DNA of 64,000 bases from Fluviicola sp. (GCF_029266855.1 NZ_JAQSWB010000002.1:657078-721077), one strand, 5' to 3'. Counted from the first letter of the stretch, positions 16,082-26,098 are shown. Numbers and translations are program-made. Notes: a model not told the origin generated them from the letters alone.

Positions 16082-19000
16082 ATGAAATCAACAGTACTCT
16101 TGCTCTTATGTACCGTCTTTTTGATGACTGTACGGGCACAATCCCTAAGTCCTGTATCACTGGAACAATTAGTGAATACGGATATTCCCACAACTCAATT
16201 CAACAGCCAGGTTGCAGCCGATCCGACAGGAGGGTATGTGATCATCTGGACCACCCAGGAAAATGGGGGAACTATTATTGCCAAACGTTATGATAATACG
16301 CATACAGCTGTTTCAGGAGAAATAACCATCAATACCGAAAGTTCATCCAATATCAATATTGAGCATTGGGAAGACGGCAAATATGTTATTTCTTACCTCG
16401 AGAGCAATACCCTAAAGTTTGTGGTTTTGAATGAACTGAATGTCCTGGGGGCAGAAGTCACGGTTTTGGCATCTGTTTCCAAGTATGATCTTTCTCCGAA
16501 AGGAGATTCCCTGGCTTTTATTTACAATAAAACAACCAACAATCAATTGTACCTGAGAGGATATAACCTTTCTTCCAATGCCTGGCTCAATACAGAAGTG
16601 CTGGTAACAGAGATCGGGGGTTCGAGTTATGATGAGCCGAATATCGTTTATCACAGCAATGGACGAATGACGGCGATTTACCATTTATATATCAACACTT
16701 CCGGGTGTTGTACATTTGACCGCCGGGTGATGAGAAAGACATTCAGCAGCTCCTTCATTGCTGAAATTCCGGAATATGCCTTGTGGGCTATCGGTTCCGA
16801 GTATAATGTGGGAAGTGACCTGGATGCAAGCGGAAACAGTAGCAATGAAGTGATTGTTACAACAACTCATGGAACCACTTCCTCTCAACGATACCTGCGC
16901 ATGTGGATTTTAGGGAATACAGGTTCGGCAATTGTCAATAATGCGGTGTTACTGCCAGTGGTAACTACCAACGATTGGTACGATAATATTGAAGGACATT
17001 TGTATGATAACGGAGATTTTTTAATTTCTAAGTCTATCCGAACAGGAGGCTATACAAATCCCAATGAGAATGAAGCATACGTTATTTATGGAAAAAACTA
17101 CAATGCAAGTAACAGCGGACTTTTACGCATGAACAGTACAGTGGCCGGTGAGCAGGAATATACGAGCGTAGCTAAGTTGCCAAATGGAGCCTTCATTGGA
17201 TGCTGGTCCGGAAACGGGTTCCAGGGAGACACACGCGGAATTTATGCACGCGCTTACAATGCTGTTGCTTTTCCTACCGTAGCATTTAGCAATGCAGGTG
17301 CTTATACGGTGAGTGAAACAGGAACCACAGCAACAATCGGTGTAACCCTTGCAACACAACCCACTGCAAATGTGACAGTGAACCTTTCTTCTTCTGATTT
17401 GACGGAAGGAACCGTAAGTGTAGCTCAACTAACGTTTACTACATCTAACTGGAACGTAGCTCAGAATGTGGTGGTGACCGGAGTAGATGATGCTGCTGAT
17501 GACGGTGACATCTCTTTCAACCTGGTTGCTTCAACTACCGGGAGTGCGGATGCCACATACGCCGGCTTAGCGAATAAGAATCAAGCGATCATTAATTTGG
17601 ATAATGATGCAACCACAACAATGCCTTCTGCTCAGAGTTTCTGTAAATCAACCGGAATGAGCGGTGTTAATGCCATCATAACGAATGTCGGGGCCGCAAT
17701 TACTTCAGTAAGCGGAACAAGCAGTAATCAAAGTGTTGTTGACAACAGTGATATTACTGTAAATAATTTGGGAGGAGGAACGTATGGGATTGTTATCAAT
17801 AACCTGAATAACAATACATCGGGTACCACTCAAATTACACTGACGGCAACGGATGGCGTATTTAATTACACGGGAAGTTTTAATGTGACTACTACAGGTG
17901 TTAACTTGGTAGCAACAGCATCTTCCAATGCGATTTGTGCGGGAGAGTCAGTAACTCTTTCTGCAACAGGTGGACAGAATATTTCCTGGAACAACGGCGT
18001 TGTAAACAATGTAGCGTTTACACCTTCAGCAACGGCAACATATACCGTTACAGCTGATAACGGTGCGGGATGTTCAGAAACTGCTACTCAAACCATTACC
18101 GTAACTGCTGCTCCTGCTGTTCCGACAGTAAATGCAAACGGGCCATTATCCATTTGCGGAAGTGGATCGGTAACTCTGACTTCTTCTTATGCATCGGGAA
18201 ATACCTGGTCAAACGGTTCTACTGCATCCAGCATCACGGTATCAAATGCAGGAACATATTCGGTAACGTATTCAAACGGCGGAACGTGTTCTGCAACTTC
18301 TGCTCCTGTGGTTGTAACTGTTAATGCCACACCTGCAACGCCGGTTATTACTCCGAACGGACCAACAACATTCTGTGCTGGAGGTTCGGTCACTTTGACT
18401 TCGTCACAAGCAAATGGAAATAGTTGGTCAACGGGAGCTGTTTCCCAAAGCATCAACGCAGCAACTACAAATACTTACGTACTTACTTACACGGATGTCA
18501 ACGGATGCGTATCTCAGGCTGCAAGTGTACTGGTAACGGTGAATCCTGTTCCGGCGGCGCCGGTGGTGACACCAGGTGGTCCAACGGCCTTTTGTTCCGG
18601 CGGATCGGTAACTCTGACGTCTTCTTATGCATCGGGAAATACCTGGTCAAACGGTTCTACTGCATCCAGCATCACGGTTTCAAATGCCGGAAGTTACTCA
18701 GTGACTTATTCCAACGGGGGAGCTTGTTCCTCGGTATCTGCACCGGTTGTTGTAACCGTGAATAACATCCCTTCTGCGCCGGTGATTACTCCAAACGGAC
18801 CAACTACCTTCTGCGAAGGCGGTTCAGTGACTTTGACTTCGTCTCAGGCAAATGGAAACTCCTGGTCAACGGGAACTGTTTCTCAAAGTATCAATGCTAC
18901 GGCAACGAATACCTATTTGCTGACATATACAGATGCAAACGGATGTGTTTCTCCGTCTTCAAGCATTTTGGTTACTGTTCAGTCAGCACCAAATGTCTCT

Positions 19001-19882
19001 GCCGGTCCTGACCAAACGGTTTGTGAAGGAACTTTGGTTACGTTGCTGGGGTCGGGAGCAAATTCTTATTCCTGGACAGGAGGAATTACAAATGGGGTAA
19101 GTTTTACAATAAACAATCAGACAACCTTTGAAGTAACGGGAACTGGAAGCAACGGATGTCAGAATACCGACCAGGTGACAATATTCGTGAATAATGCACC
19201 GAATGTAAGCGCAGGACCGAATGTGGTTGTGTGTAACGGGGAATCAGTGACTTTAAACGGAAGCGGAGCTGCATCTTATGATTGGGATAATGGCGTTGTG
19301 AACGGTGTTTCTTTTATGCCTGTTTTGGGAACGACAACATACACTGTTACCGGAACGAATGCAGCAGGCTGTGAGGCTGAAGATGAAATGACAGTAACTG
19401 TAAACCAGCTGCCAAGTGTAAGTATTTCAACCATTCCTATTTTCTGCTTATCGGATGGTCCGGCGGCTCTTGCTCAAGGATTGCCTTCAGGCGGAACCTA
19501 TTCCGGAACAGGAATTACAGGAGTAATTTTTACCCCTTCCACGGCAGGATTGGGAATTCATCCGGTTTCTTATACGTACACGGATTTGAATGGCTGTGAG
19601 AATACTGCTAACGGAACAATAACGGTAGACCAGTGTTTGGGAATCGATGAGGAAGCAATTGCGGGATTGTCGGTTTATCCGAATCCTACAACCGGATTGA
19701 CAACCATTGAATGTTCCGGTTCATTCAATTACCTGGTGATGGATGCACAGGGAAGAAAAGTGCTTGAAGGAAATGCTTCCGGGAAAACACCGATCGATTT
19801 ATCCGGATTCAGTGACGGAGTTTACCAGGTCGTGATCCGAACTGAAACTGCTTCCACCAATGTAAGAATGGTGAAGAACTAA
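16082..19882 (+). CDS. large modular surface protein with T9SS type A sorting domain
   Basis: From ATG 16082 the protein has 1266 residues. The order is: a signal peptide (MKSTVLLLLCTVFLMTVRAQ); a region of about 390 residues rich in 'DxxGNGxFI..W' style repeats resembling a beta-propeller; a Calx-beta-like domain ('SETGTTATIGVTLA' to 'INLDND', about 405-515); a short cadherin/HYR-like domain; then about eight Ig/PKD-like modules of 70-75 residues, each starting near 'x-C-x-G-x-SVTL' and centred on 'SWSNG/SWSTG'. A sorting domain ('LSVYPNPTTGLTTI', 'FSDGVYQVVI') ends the protein. It is likely exported by T9SS to the surface as an adhesin-like protein; the ligand is unknown. Four of the modules form a two-unit tandem duplication. 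A terminator follows. Confidence 0.88.
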   Translation: MKSTVLLLLCTVFLMTVRAQSLSPVSLEQLVNTDIPTTQFNSQVAADPTGGYVIIWTTQENGGTIIAKRYDNTHTAVSGEITINTESSSNINIEHWEDGKYVISYLESNTLKFVVLNELNVLGAEVTVLASVSKYDLSPKGDSLAFIYNKTTNNQLYLRGYNLSSNAWLNTEVLVTEIGGSSYDEPNIVYHSNGRMTAIYHLYINTSGCCTFDRRVMRKTFSSSFIAEIPEYALWAIGSEYNVGSDLDASGNSSNEVIVTTTHGTTSSQRYLRMWILGNTGSAIVNNAVLLPVVTTNDWYDNIEGHLYDNGDFLISKSIRTGGYTNPNENEAYVIYGKNYNASNSGLLRMNSTVAGEQEYTSVAKLPNGAFIGCWSGNGFQGDTRGIYARAYNAVAFPTVAFSNAGAYTVSETGTTATIGVTLATQPTANVTVNLSSSDLTEGTVSVAQLTFTTSNWNVAQNVVVTGVDDAADDGDISFNLVASTTGSADATYAGLANKNQAIINLDNDATTTMPSAQSFCKSTGMSGVNAIITNVGAAITSVSGTSSNQSVVDNSDITVNNLGGGTYGIVINNLNNNTSGTTQITLTATDGVFNYTGSFNVTTTGVNLVATASSNAICAGESVTLSATGGQNISWNNGVVNNVAFTPSATATYTVTADNGAGCSETATQTITVTAAPAVPTVNANGPLSICGSGSVTLTSSYASGNTWSNGSTASSITVSNAGTYSVTYSNGGTCSATSAPVVVTVNATPATPVITPNGPTTFCAGGSVTLTSSQANGNSWSTGAVSQSINAATTNTYVLTYTDVNGCVSQAASVLVTVNPVPAAPVVTPGGPTAFCSGGSVTLTSSYASGNTWSNGSTASSITVSNAGSYSVTYSNGGACSSVSAPVVVTVNNIPSAPVITPNGPTTFCEGGSVTLTSSQANGNSWSTGTVSQSINATATNTYLLTYTDANGCVSPSSSILVTVQSAPNVSAGPDQTVCEGTLVTLLGSGANSYSWTGGITNGVSFTINNQTTFEVTGTGSNGCQNTDQVTIFVNNAPNVSAGPNVVVCNGESVTLNGSGAASYDWDNGVVNGVSFMPVLGTTTYTVTGTNAAGCEAEDEMTVTVNQLPSVSISTIPIFCLSDGPAALAQGLPSGGTYSGTGITGVIFTPSTAGLGIHPVSYTYTDLNGCENTANGTITVDQCLGIDEEAIAGLSVYPNPTTGLTTIECSGSFNYLVMDAQGRKVLEGNASGKTPIDLSGFSDGVYQVVIRTETASTNVRMVKN
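18120..18995 (+). repeat. 438-bp tandem duplication inside surface protein gene
   Basis: Two modules (A,B) are followed by near copies (A',B') offset by exactly 438 bp (146 codons). Matching points are 18164 versus 18602 (module A, nearly identical for over 80 bp) and 18341 versus 18779 (module B). Differences are mostly synonymous. The exact outer boundaries are approximate. Confidence 0.9.
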
Positions 19883-19904
19883 ATAAATCAGATAACTATT
19901 AAAG

Positions 19905-19937
19905 AAAGGCATTCGTTACTCAGCGGATGCCTTTTTT
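19905..19937 (+). terminator. terminator after surface protein gene
   Basis: AAAGGCATtCG...CGgATGCCTTT stem with a following T-run, 22 bp after the stop codon. Confidence 0.85.
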
Positions 19938-19965
19938 GTTGTCAACCAATCTAACTTTCTATTGA

Positions 19966-20202
19966 TTACATTAAGTTGTAATAATGCTCCTTCATGCACT
20001 CACGCTTCATGAAATGACCACGAAGAGCACGAAGCACACAAAGAATATTTATTGAGTGATATTTTCCCTTCAGAGTGAAACGCTTCACGCCGTTTCGTAA
20101 AAGCTTTTCATTGAAATTGATAAGATAGCCGAACTCCTTTTTAGCAAGTTTCATATAGGTTAAAATTTGAGCTTGGTGAACGGGTACTAGCTTGAAAACT
20201 AA
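19966..20202 (-). pseudogene. GxxExxY family protein, C-terminal remnant
   Basis: The minus-strand frame encodes the typical C-terminal half of GxxExxY proteins (PD-(D/E)xK nuclease-like, about 125 residues): 'LVPVHQAQILTYMKLAKKE', then 'FGYLINFNEKLLRNGVKRFTL'. The N-terminal half with the GxxExxY motif and the catalytic core is missing. Upstream, the frame runs straight into a simple repeat instead of the expected 'ELK' motif. An ATG at 20154 would give 62 residues, but this is most likely a dead gene fragment. Inverted copies of a CACGAAGAGCACGAAG repeat lie on both sides. Confidence 0.75.
20018..20047 (+). repeat. CACGAAG-type repeat, 3' side of GxxExxY remnant
   Basis: This stretch is made of degenerate 8-10 bp units (ACCACGAAGAGCACGAAG, then CACACAAAGAA). 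It is the inverted partner of the copy at 20208-20236, and the remnant's frame reads through it. Confidence 0.7.
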
Positions 20203-20207
20203 AAAAA

Positions 20208-20236
20208 CTTCGTGCTCTTCGTGTGCTTTGTGGTCG
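20208..20236 (-). repeat. CACGAAG-type repeat, 5' side of GxxExxY remnant
   Basis: On the minus strand it reads ACCACAAAGCACACGAAG then AGCACGAAG, the same units as 20018-20047 in opposite orientation. Together the two copies bracket the remnant. Confidence 0.7.
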
Positions 20237-20357
20237 AATAAAATCGAAAGTTGGGATCATTTTTTCCATAGATCGAAAATTGGAATTTAAACCAAACAAA
20301 AAGCACCAGCCAACGACTGATGCTTTCCACTTATCCATTTAAATTTGACGTATGGTA

Positions 20358-21809
20358 CTACCTCCAACCGCCTCCCAAAGCTTGGTACATGGCAACCATA
20401 TTCGAAAGTTGTTCCTGCTTGATCTCAATTAAATCGAATTTGGATTCAATCGCATCGCGCTGGGTCATCAGCACTTCCATGTAATCTGCTTTTGCGGATT
20501 TAAACAGGTTGGTTGAAATGGTAATGGATTGTGTCAGTGCATCTACCTGTTTCTGTTTCAGGTCGTAACTGTTTTTCAGGTTCGTAACTTTCGACATGCG
20601 ATTCACAACCTCTATATAGGCATTCAAAATGGTTTGTTCGTAACTGTAAACTGCCTGGATCTGTTTTGCATTTGCCGAATAATACTTTGCTTTGAGCGCA
20701 TTTCTATTGATCAACGGCGCTACCAGGTCACCTGCAATATTATAAAGCAGGGATTGCGGCGATGTGATCAGGTATTTTACATTGAAAGCCTGGTAGCCAA
20801 CTCCGGCAGTGATGCGCAGGGAAGGGTAGAAGTTTGCTCTTGCAACCTTTACGTCCAGCTTGGATGCGGAAAGGTTCAGTTCAGCCTGTCGGATATCTGG
20901 TCGGTTCTGCAGTAGTTGTGAAGGAATCCCGGAGTAAACCGTATCGGGAACCATTTGCTGGAAGGCTGCTGAATTCCGTATGACAGGCTGTGGAAAACGG
21001 CCAACGAGGAAGTTGATCCTGTTTTCCGCTTCAACGATCTGTTGTTGCAGGTAGAACAAATGACTTTGATTTTTATAAACCTCGGCTTCAAACTTTTTTA
21101 CGGCCAACTCGGTCACTTCACCGGCTATCTTCTGAAGTTTCACGATCTCCAAAGCATTTTTCTGGATTTCCAGGTTTTGTTTCAGGATCTCCAATTTGTT
21201 GTCGTAAGCCATTAGTTCATAATAGGAATTGGAGATCTCGGCTACGAGATTCGTCACCATGAAGTTTTTCCCTTCTACTGTTCCCAGGTAACGTGAAGCT
21301 GCCGCATCTCGTGCGTTTCTCAATTTACGCCAGATATCCACTTCCCAGGATGCGTTCACACCAACTGAAAAGTTTCCGAGCGGATTGGGGAATACCTGGC
21401 CCTCTGTAATTGGAAGGTTTTCTTCAACTGCTCCATCGCGGGTATAGCGACCAACCTTTTCTACACCAGCTCCAACAGCTACTCCGGCGGAAGGTAAAAA
21501 CTCACCTTTTTTTGCCCGTACCTCGGCTTGTGCAACAGCGATTTCTTGTATAGTGATGTTCAGCTCCTGGTTGTTTTTCAAAGCGGTATCGATCAGAGCT
21601 ATTAGGTATGGATCTTTGAAAAAAACGTTCCATTTGATGGTTCCTGTATTACTCGTGTCTTTTGAACTTTGATAAGCTCCCGGAGTGTATTTGTTTTCCG
21701 TCTTGGAAGCTACTTTCAGGCTTTTACATGCTGTGATGCTTATTGCGACAATCGCAATAACTACCCAGCTTCCGATCTTGTTTTTAATGCGCATGGTCTT
21801 CAGTTTCAT
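20358..21809 (-). CDS. RND efflux outer-membrane lipoprotein (NodT/OprM type)
   Basis: TolC-like trimeric channels carry pumped substrates across the outer membrane. The 483-residue protein has a lipoprotein signal with lipobox 'ISITAC' (Cys at about 28), then two OEP repeats. 'LQNRPDIRQAELNLSASKLDVKVAR' (split at about 300-325) is the NodT-family signature. It is the third gene of the pump operon and starts inside the end of the RND gene. The start may be 21809 or the internal ATG at 21794, which would give a more typical signal peptide length. Confidence 0.92.
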   Translation of the reverse strand: MKLKTMRIKNKIGSWVVIAIVAISITACKSLKVASKTENKYTPGAYQSSKDTSNTGTIKWNVFFKDPYLIALIDTALKNNQELNITIQEIAVAQAEVRAKKGEFLPSAGVAVGAGVEKVGRYTRDGAVEENLPITEGQVFPNPLGNFSVGVNASWEVDIWRKLRNARDAAASRYLGTVEGKNFMVTNLVAEISNSYYELMAYDNKLEILKQNLEIQKNALEIVKLQKIAGEVTELAVKKFEAEVYKNQSHLFYLQQQIVEAENRINFLVGRFPQPVIRNSAAFQQMVPDTVYSGIPSQLLQNRPDIRQAELNLSASKLDVKVARANFYPSLRITAGVGYQAFNVKYLITSPQSLLYNIAGDLVAPLINRNALKAKYYSANAKQIQAVYSYEQTILNAYIEVVNRMSKVTNLKNSYDLKQKQVDALTQSITISTNLFKSAKADYMEVLMTQRDAIESKFDLIEIKQEQLSNMVAMYQALGGGWR

Positions 21810-24800
21810 CTGTTGTTGGAAAATTATCTACGGCATGAACAAAGTCTTCGGTTAAAGAACTGTCATCCTCATTTTTGATTAGTTTGCGACCCGCTGCCAG
21901 TGTGCCGAAAATGTAGTACAACCCAGGAATAATAATGACTCCGAAAATGGTTCCGAAGAGCATTCCTCCAAGTGCACAGGCACCGATTGTCCTGTTTCCG
22001 ATAGCTCCCGGACCTGTTGCAATAACCAAAGGGATCAAGCCGGCAATGAACGCGAAGGATGTCATCAGAATTGGTCGAAAACGCACTTTTGCGCCTTCAA
22101 TGGCAGCTTCCAGGACCGTTGAACCCTCATGGTGTTTCTGCATGGCAAATTCTACGATAAGAACTGCGTTCTTTCCGAGAAGCCCCACGAGCATGACTAA
22201 TCCTACCTGGGCATAGATGTTGTTCTCCAATCCCATTAGTTGAAGGAGGAAGAAAGATCCGAAGATTCCGGCAGGGAGTGAAAATAGTACGGCTAATGGA
22301 ATAATAAAGCTTTCGTATTGGGCTGCCAGTACAAAATACACGAAGATCAATACGACAATAAAGATGTAAAGCGCTTCATTTCCCCGCATTACTTCGTCTT
22401 TTGAAAGTCCTCCCCAATCGATGTCGTATCCTCTTGGCAGTGTTTCTTTTGCAACTTCCTGGGCTGCCTTTATGGCTTCTCCGCTGCTGTATCCTTTTGC
22501 TGCGGAACCGCGAATGGAAGCTGTAGTATACATGTTATAACGGTTGATTTCATTAGCTCCCTGGGATTTGACAATCTTCATGAAGGCTGAAAACGGGACC
22601 ATTTCACCCCGGTCATTTTTGACATACAATTTCATGATGTCTTCAGGTAATCTTCTGTATTCCGGGGATGCCTGAACGAAGACCTTAAAGAAACGCTGAT
22701 ATTTAATGAAACCAAGTTCATAGGTACTGCCGATCAGTATCGACAAGGTGTTCATCGCATTTCCGATGGAAACGCCTTTTTGCATTGCCAGATCGTTATT
22801 GATCTGAAGTTCATACTGCGGATAGTTCGCGCTATAGAACGTAAACAAACCTGTGATCTCTTTTCGTTTGCGCAAAGCATTCATGAAATCGGTATTTACC
22901 CGTTCCAATTCCAGGTAATCTCCCGTATTGGTTTTATCAAGTAACTGAAGAGAGAAACCTCCTGCAGCACCGTATCCCGGAACTGCCGGCGGATCGAAAA
23001 ATTCAATGGTTGCCCCCGGAATGACCTTTGCTTTTTCCTCCAGTTCGTAAATGATTTCCTGTACGTTGTGTTTTCTTTCCGACCAGGGATCCAGGTTAAT
23101 CAAACAGGTTCCGGCATTGGATCCGCGTCCTTCTGTCAATACTTCATAACCTGCCAGGGCAGAAACAGACTTGATTCCGGGAACTTTTTCTGCAATACCT
23201 TGCAATTTACGTGCAATGTCATTGGTTCGTTCCAAAGTGGATCCCGGAGGTGTTTGAATAATGGCATAGATCATTCCCTGATCTTCACTCGGAATAAAAC
23301 CGGAAGGTAATTTCTGACTTAGTCCGAAAATTCCAAGCCCAAATGCAAGCAGGATGACGAATGTTACGAGTCTCCTGTTTACAATTCGTTTTAAAAGCCC
23401 GACGTATCTTCCTGTCAGTTTTTCAAATCCACGGTTAAACCAATCCAGGAAGCGGTTGACAGGTGTTCTCTTTCTCGGTTTTCCGTGATTGTTCTTAAGT
23501 AGCATGGCGCAAAGAACCGGGGTAAGTGTCAGTGCCACTAAGCCGGATAATACGATGGAAGTTGCCATGGTGATCGCGAATTGCCGGTAGAAAATACCCA
23601 CCGGACCTGTCATAAATGCAACCGGTACAAATACGGCGGTCATCAGTAAGGTAATTGCAATGACAGCACCGCTGATCTCTTTCAATACTTTTTTGACCGC
23701 ATGATAAGGAGAAAGATGTTCTTCTTCCATCTTGGCATGAACGGCCTCGACGACGACTATCGCATCATCCACCACGATACCGATTGCCAGTACCAATGCA
23801 AACAAGGTGATGAGGTTAATGGTTAAACCGAAGAGCTGCATGAACATGAAAGCGCCGATTAAGGAAACCGGTACGGCAATGGTTGGAATAAGAGTAGAGC
23901 GGAAGTCGCCAAGGAAAAGGAATACCACCAATGCAACAAGAATAAATGCTTCACCGAGTGTGTGGACTACTTTTTCAACGGATGCATCCAGGAAGTTCGA
24001 AACATCATAACTGATCTCATATTCCATTCCCGGTGGAAAGGAAGTCTTTTTCAGCTCTTCCAGTTTTTCTTTTACCCGTTCAATGACTTCAGTTGCATTA
24101 CTTCCATACGTTTGTTTTAAGACGATCGCTGCAGACGGGTATTCGTCTTTGTTGGAATAGATATCATAATACTCACTGCCGAGTTCTACATTTGCAACAT
24201 CTTTCAGCCGAAGAATTTCCCCTTCGGCATTTGACCGGATAATCACGTTCTTGTATTCGTCCGCTTCATTGAAACGACCTTTGTAGGTCAATACATACTC
24301 CAGGGCTTCTGCACGTTTACCGTCGCTTCGCCCAATTCGTCCGGGAGAACCGATAACACTTTGTGTATTTAGAGCTTCCATGATCTCATCAGTAGAAATG
24401 TTGTAGGCCCGCATGCGATCAGGTTTCAACCAAATGCGCATAGCATACTGACGGCTGCCCAAAATACTCGCCTGACCAATTCCGTTGATCCGTTGCAGTT
24501 CGGGGATCATATTCACCCCGGCAACATTGAATATGAATTTCATATCGGCCTTAGGATCTTTGCTGTATAGGTTGACGTACATCAGCATACTTGGCATAAT
24601 GCGGTTTACGATGACTCCTTCGCGCTGTACAAGTACGGGTAAACGGTTCAATACCTGTGCAATGCGCGTATTGACTTGTACCAAAGCCTGATCGGGATCG
24701 GTGCCCAGGTTGAATACAATTTGAATATTTGCCTCTCCTGCACTGGTTGCGTCGGAAGTCATGTATTTCATTCCCGGAACTCCGTTTACGGCTTGTTCCA

Positions 24801-24993
24801 ACGGAATGAGAACGGATTCGGTGAGTACTTTCGCACTGGCTCCCGGGTAAGAGGCCCTTACAATAACTGTTGGGGGAGCAATTTCAGGGAACTGGGATGT
24901 CGATAAACCACTGATGGCAAGTACGCCCATGAAAATGATGACCAGTGAAAGCACAATGGCTAAAACAGGTCGATGTATGAATTTGTTAAACAT
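21784..24993 (-). CDS. RND multidrug efflux permease (HAE1 family, AcrB/MexB-like)
   Basis: This 1069-residue proton-driven inner-membrane pump exports hydrophobic drugs and amphiphiles. It begins with the HAE1 N-terminus 'MFNKFIHRPVLAIVLSL'. TM4 contains the proton-relay Asp pair in 'GIVVDDAIVVVEAV', and conserved 'PVAFMTGPVGIFYRQFAITMA' follows. The second half repeats the fold with 'GLLGKNAVLIVEFA' and 'RFRPILMTSFAFIAGLIPLV'. Periplasmic porter loops are full length. It sits between its adaptor (22 bp upstream) and its outer-membrane channel (26-bp overlap), forming a complete tripartite operon. The substrate is not predictable. Confidence 0.95.
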   Translation of the reverse strand: MFNKFIHRPVLAIVLSLVIIFMGVLAISGLSTSQFPEIAPPTVIVRASYPGASAKVLTESVLIPLEQAVNGVPGMKYMTSDATSAGEANIQIVFNLGTDPDQALVQVNTRIAQVLNRLPVLVQREGVIVNRIMPSMLMYVNLYSKDPKADMKFIFNVAGVNMIPELQRINGIGQASILGSRQYAMRIWLKPDRMRAYNISTDEIMEALNTQSVIGSPGRIGRSDGKRAEALEYVLTYKGRFNEADEYKNVIIRSNAEGEILRLKDVANVELGSEYYDIYSNKDEYPSAAIVLKQTYGSNATEVIERVKEKLEELKKTSFPPGMEYEISYDVSNFLDASVEKVVHTLGEAFILVALVVFLFLGDFRSTLIPTIAVPVSLIGAFMFMQLFGLTINLITLFALVLAIGIVVDDAIVVVEAVHAKMEEEHLSPYHAVKKVLKEISGAVIAITLLMTAVFVPVAFMTGPVGIFYRQFAITMATSIVLSGLVALTLTPVLCAMLLKNNHGKPRKRTPVNRFLDWFNRGFEKLTGRYVGLLKRIVNRRLVTFVILLAFGLGIFGLSQKLPSGFIPSEDQGMIYAIIQTPPGSTLERTNDIARKLQGIAEKVPGIKSVSALAGYEVLTEGRGSNAGTCLINLDPWSERKHNVQEIIYELEEKAKVIPGATIEFFDPPAVPGYGAAGGFSLQLLDKTNTGDYLELERVNTDFMNALRKRKEITGLFTFYSANYPQYELQINNDLAMQKGVSIGNAMNTLSILIGSTYELGFIKYQRFFKVFVQASPEYRRLPEDIMKLYVKNDRGEMVPFSAFMKIVKSQGANEINRYNMYTTASIRGSAAKGYSSGEAIKAAQEVAKETLPRGYDIDWGGLSKDEVMRGNEALYIFIVVLIFVYFVLAAQYESFIIPLAVLFSLPAGIFGSFFLLQLMGLENNIYAQVGLVMLVGLLGKNAVLIVEFAMQKHHEGSTVLEAAIEGAKVRFRPILMTSFAFIAGLIPLVIATGPGAIGNRTIGACALGGMLFGTIFGVIIIPGLYYIFGTLAAGRKLIKNEDDSSLTEDFVHAVDNFPTTDETEDHAH

Positions 24994-25015
24994 AATTTTG
25001 TCGGATTAAAATGGT

Positions 25016-26098
25016 TTACTCTGTGTAAACTTTCAGATGGGAAAGCACTGAATTCGGTTCCTGGTATTTGTAAGTGATTTTGTCTCCGTCCCTTACTTTG
25101 CGAATCCCTTCCAAAAGAATTCGTTCTTCCGCTTTTAATCCGTTTTTTATTACATACAGATCGGGCATTTCCGAACGGATAACAATCTCCCTGGAATGCA
25201 CCACATTGTCTTTGTCAACGACATAGACATATTTTTTCTCAAGAATTTCAAATGTTGCTTTCTGTGGAATGATCAATGCTTTTTTCAGAGGAACCACCAT
25301 CTGGATACTTCCGGTTTCACCGTGTCTTAAAAGTACTTCCGGATTCGGGAAGGTAGCACGGAAAGCTATGTTACCGGTTTCATTGTTGAAATCTGCTTCA
25401 ATGGTTTCTACTACTCCCGGATACTCGTATAGTTCATTGTTTGCCATTAATAAGCGCACATTTTTCATGTTGTCGCTTTGGGAAACTGTTTTGAAATTTA
25501 AATATTCGGCTTCCGGAACATTGAAATAAACCCAAAGTTTGCTGTTGTCTGAAAGAGTGGTCAATAAATCTCCCTCGTTAACAAGGCTTCCCAAACGAAC
25601 CTGGAACCGGTCCATAATTCCGTCGAAAGGAGCTTTTATTTCGGTGAAGCCCAAATGCACGCGCGATAAGGATAGTTCTGCTTTCGCTTTATCGTATTTT
25701 GCTCTTACTAGTGCTAATTGATTTTTAGAAATGATGTTGCTGTCAGCCAGCATTTTGGCATTTAAGTATTCGGTTTTTGCATAATTTGCTTCTGCCTGGG
25801 CTTTCTGCATTTCAGCCTCATACATCATGGGCATAATTTGGAACATCAACTGTCCTTTTTTTACCAGTTGTCCTTCATCTACAAAGATCTTTTGTAAATA
25901 ACCTTTTTCCAGGGCCCTGATCTCAATGTGCTGGATGGCATGAATTTGACAGACATAGTCTTTGATAATGGTTGTATCTTTCAATAAGGGACTTGTGACC
26001 AGCAGCTTGCCGGCAGCTTCCTTTTCTTCTTTTTTTGATTGGCATCCTGTGCTGATTATTGCTGCACACAAGCCTGCGAGAATGAAAACTCTCTTCAT
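25016..26098 (-). CDS. RND efflux periplasmic adaptor (membrane fusion protein, AcrA-like)
   Basis: The adaptor links the RND pump to the outer-membrane channel. Its 360 residues begin with a lipoprotein signal (lipobox ISTGC, Cys 19). They continue with the lipoyl half-motif 'IRALEKGYLQKIFVDEGQLVKKGQ', an alpha-hairpin ('AEMQKAQAEANYAKTEYLNAK', split at about 115-135), the second lipoyl half 'APFDGIMDRFQVRLGSLVNEGDLL', and beta-barrel and membrane-proximal domains. It is the first gene of the minus-strand pump operon. No TetR-type regulator lies next to it, unlike the second pump in this window. Confidence 0.93.
   Translation of the reverse strand: MKRVFILAGLCAAIISTGCQSKKEEKEAAGKLLVTSPLLKDTTIIKDYVCQIHAIQHIEIRALEKGYLQKIFVDEGQLVKKGQLMFQIMPMMYEAEMQKAQAEANYAKTEYLNAKMLADSNIISKNQLALVRAKYDKAKAELSLSRVHLGFTEIKAPFDGIMDRFQVRLGSLVNEGDLLTTLSDNSKLWVYFNVPEAEYLNFKTVSQSDNMKNVRLLMANNELYEYPGVVETIEADFNNETGNIAFRATFPNPEVLLRHGETGSIQMVVPLKKALIIPQKATFEILEKKYVYVVDKDNVVHSREIVIRSEMPDLYVIKNGLKAEERILLEGIRKVRDGDKITYKYQEPNSVLSHLKVYTE

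Noticed and set aside
20141..20338. 65-codon minus-strand frame with 'RPQSTRRARSFF'
   Set aside because: It is a reading of the CACGAAG repeat and adjacent non-coding DNA, in a different frame from the GxxExxY remnant.
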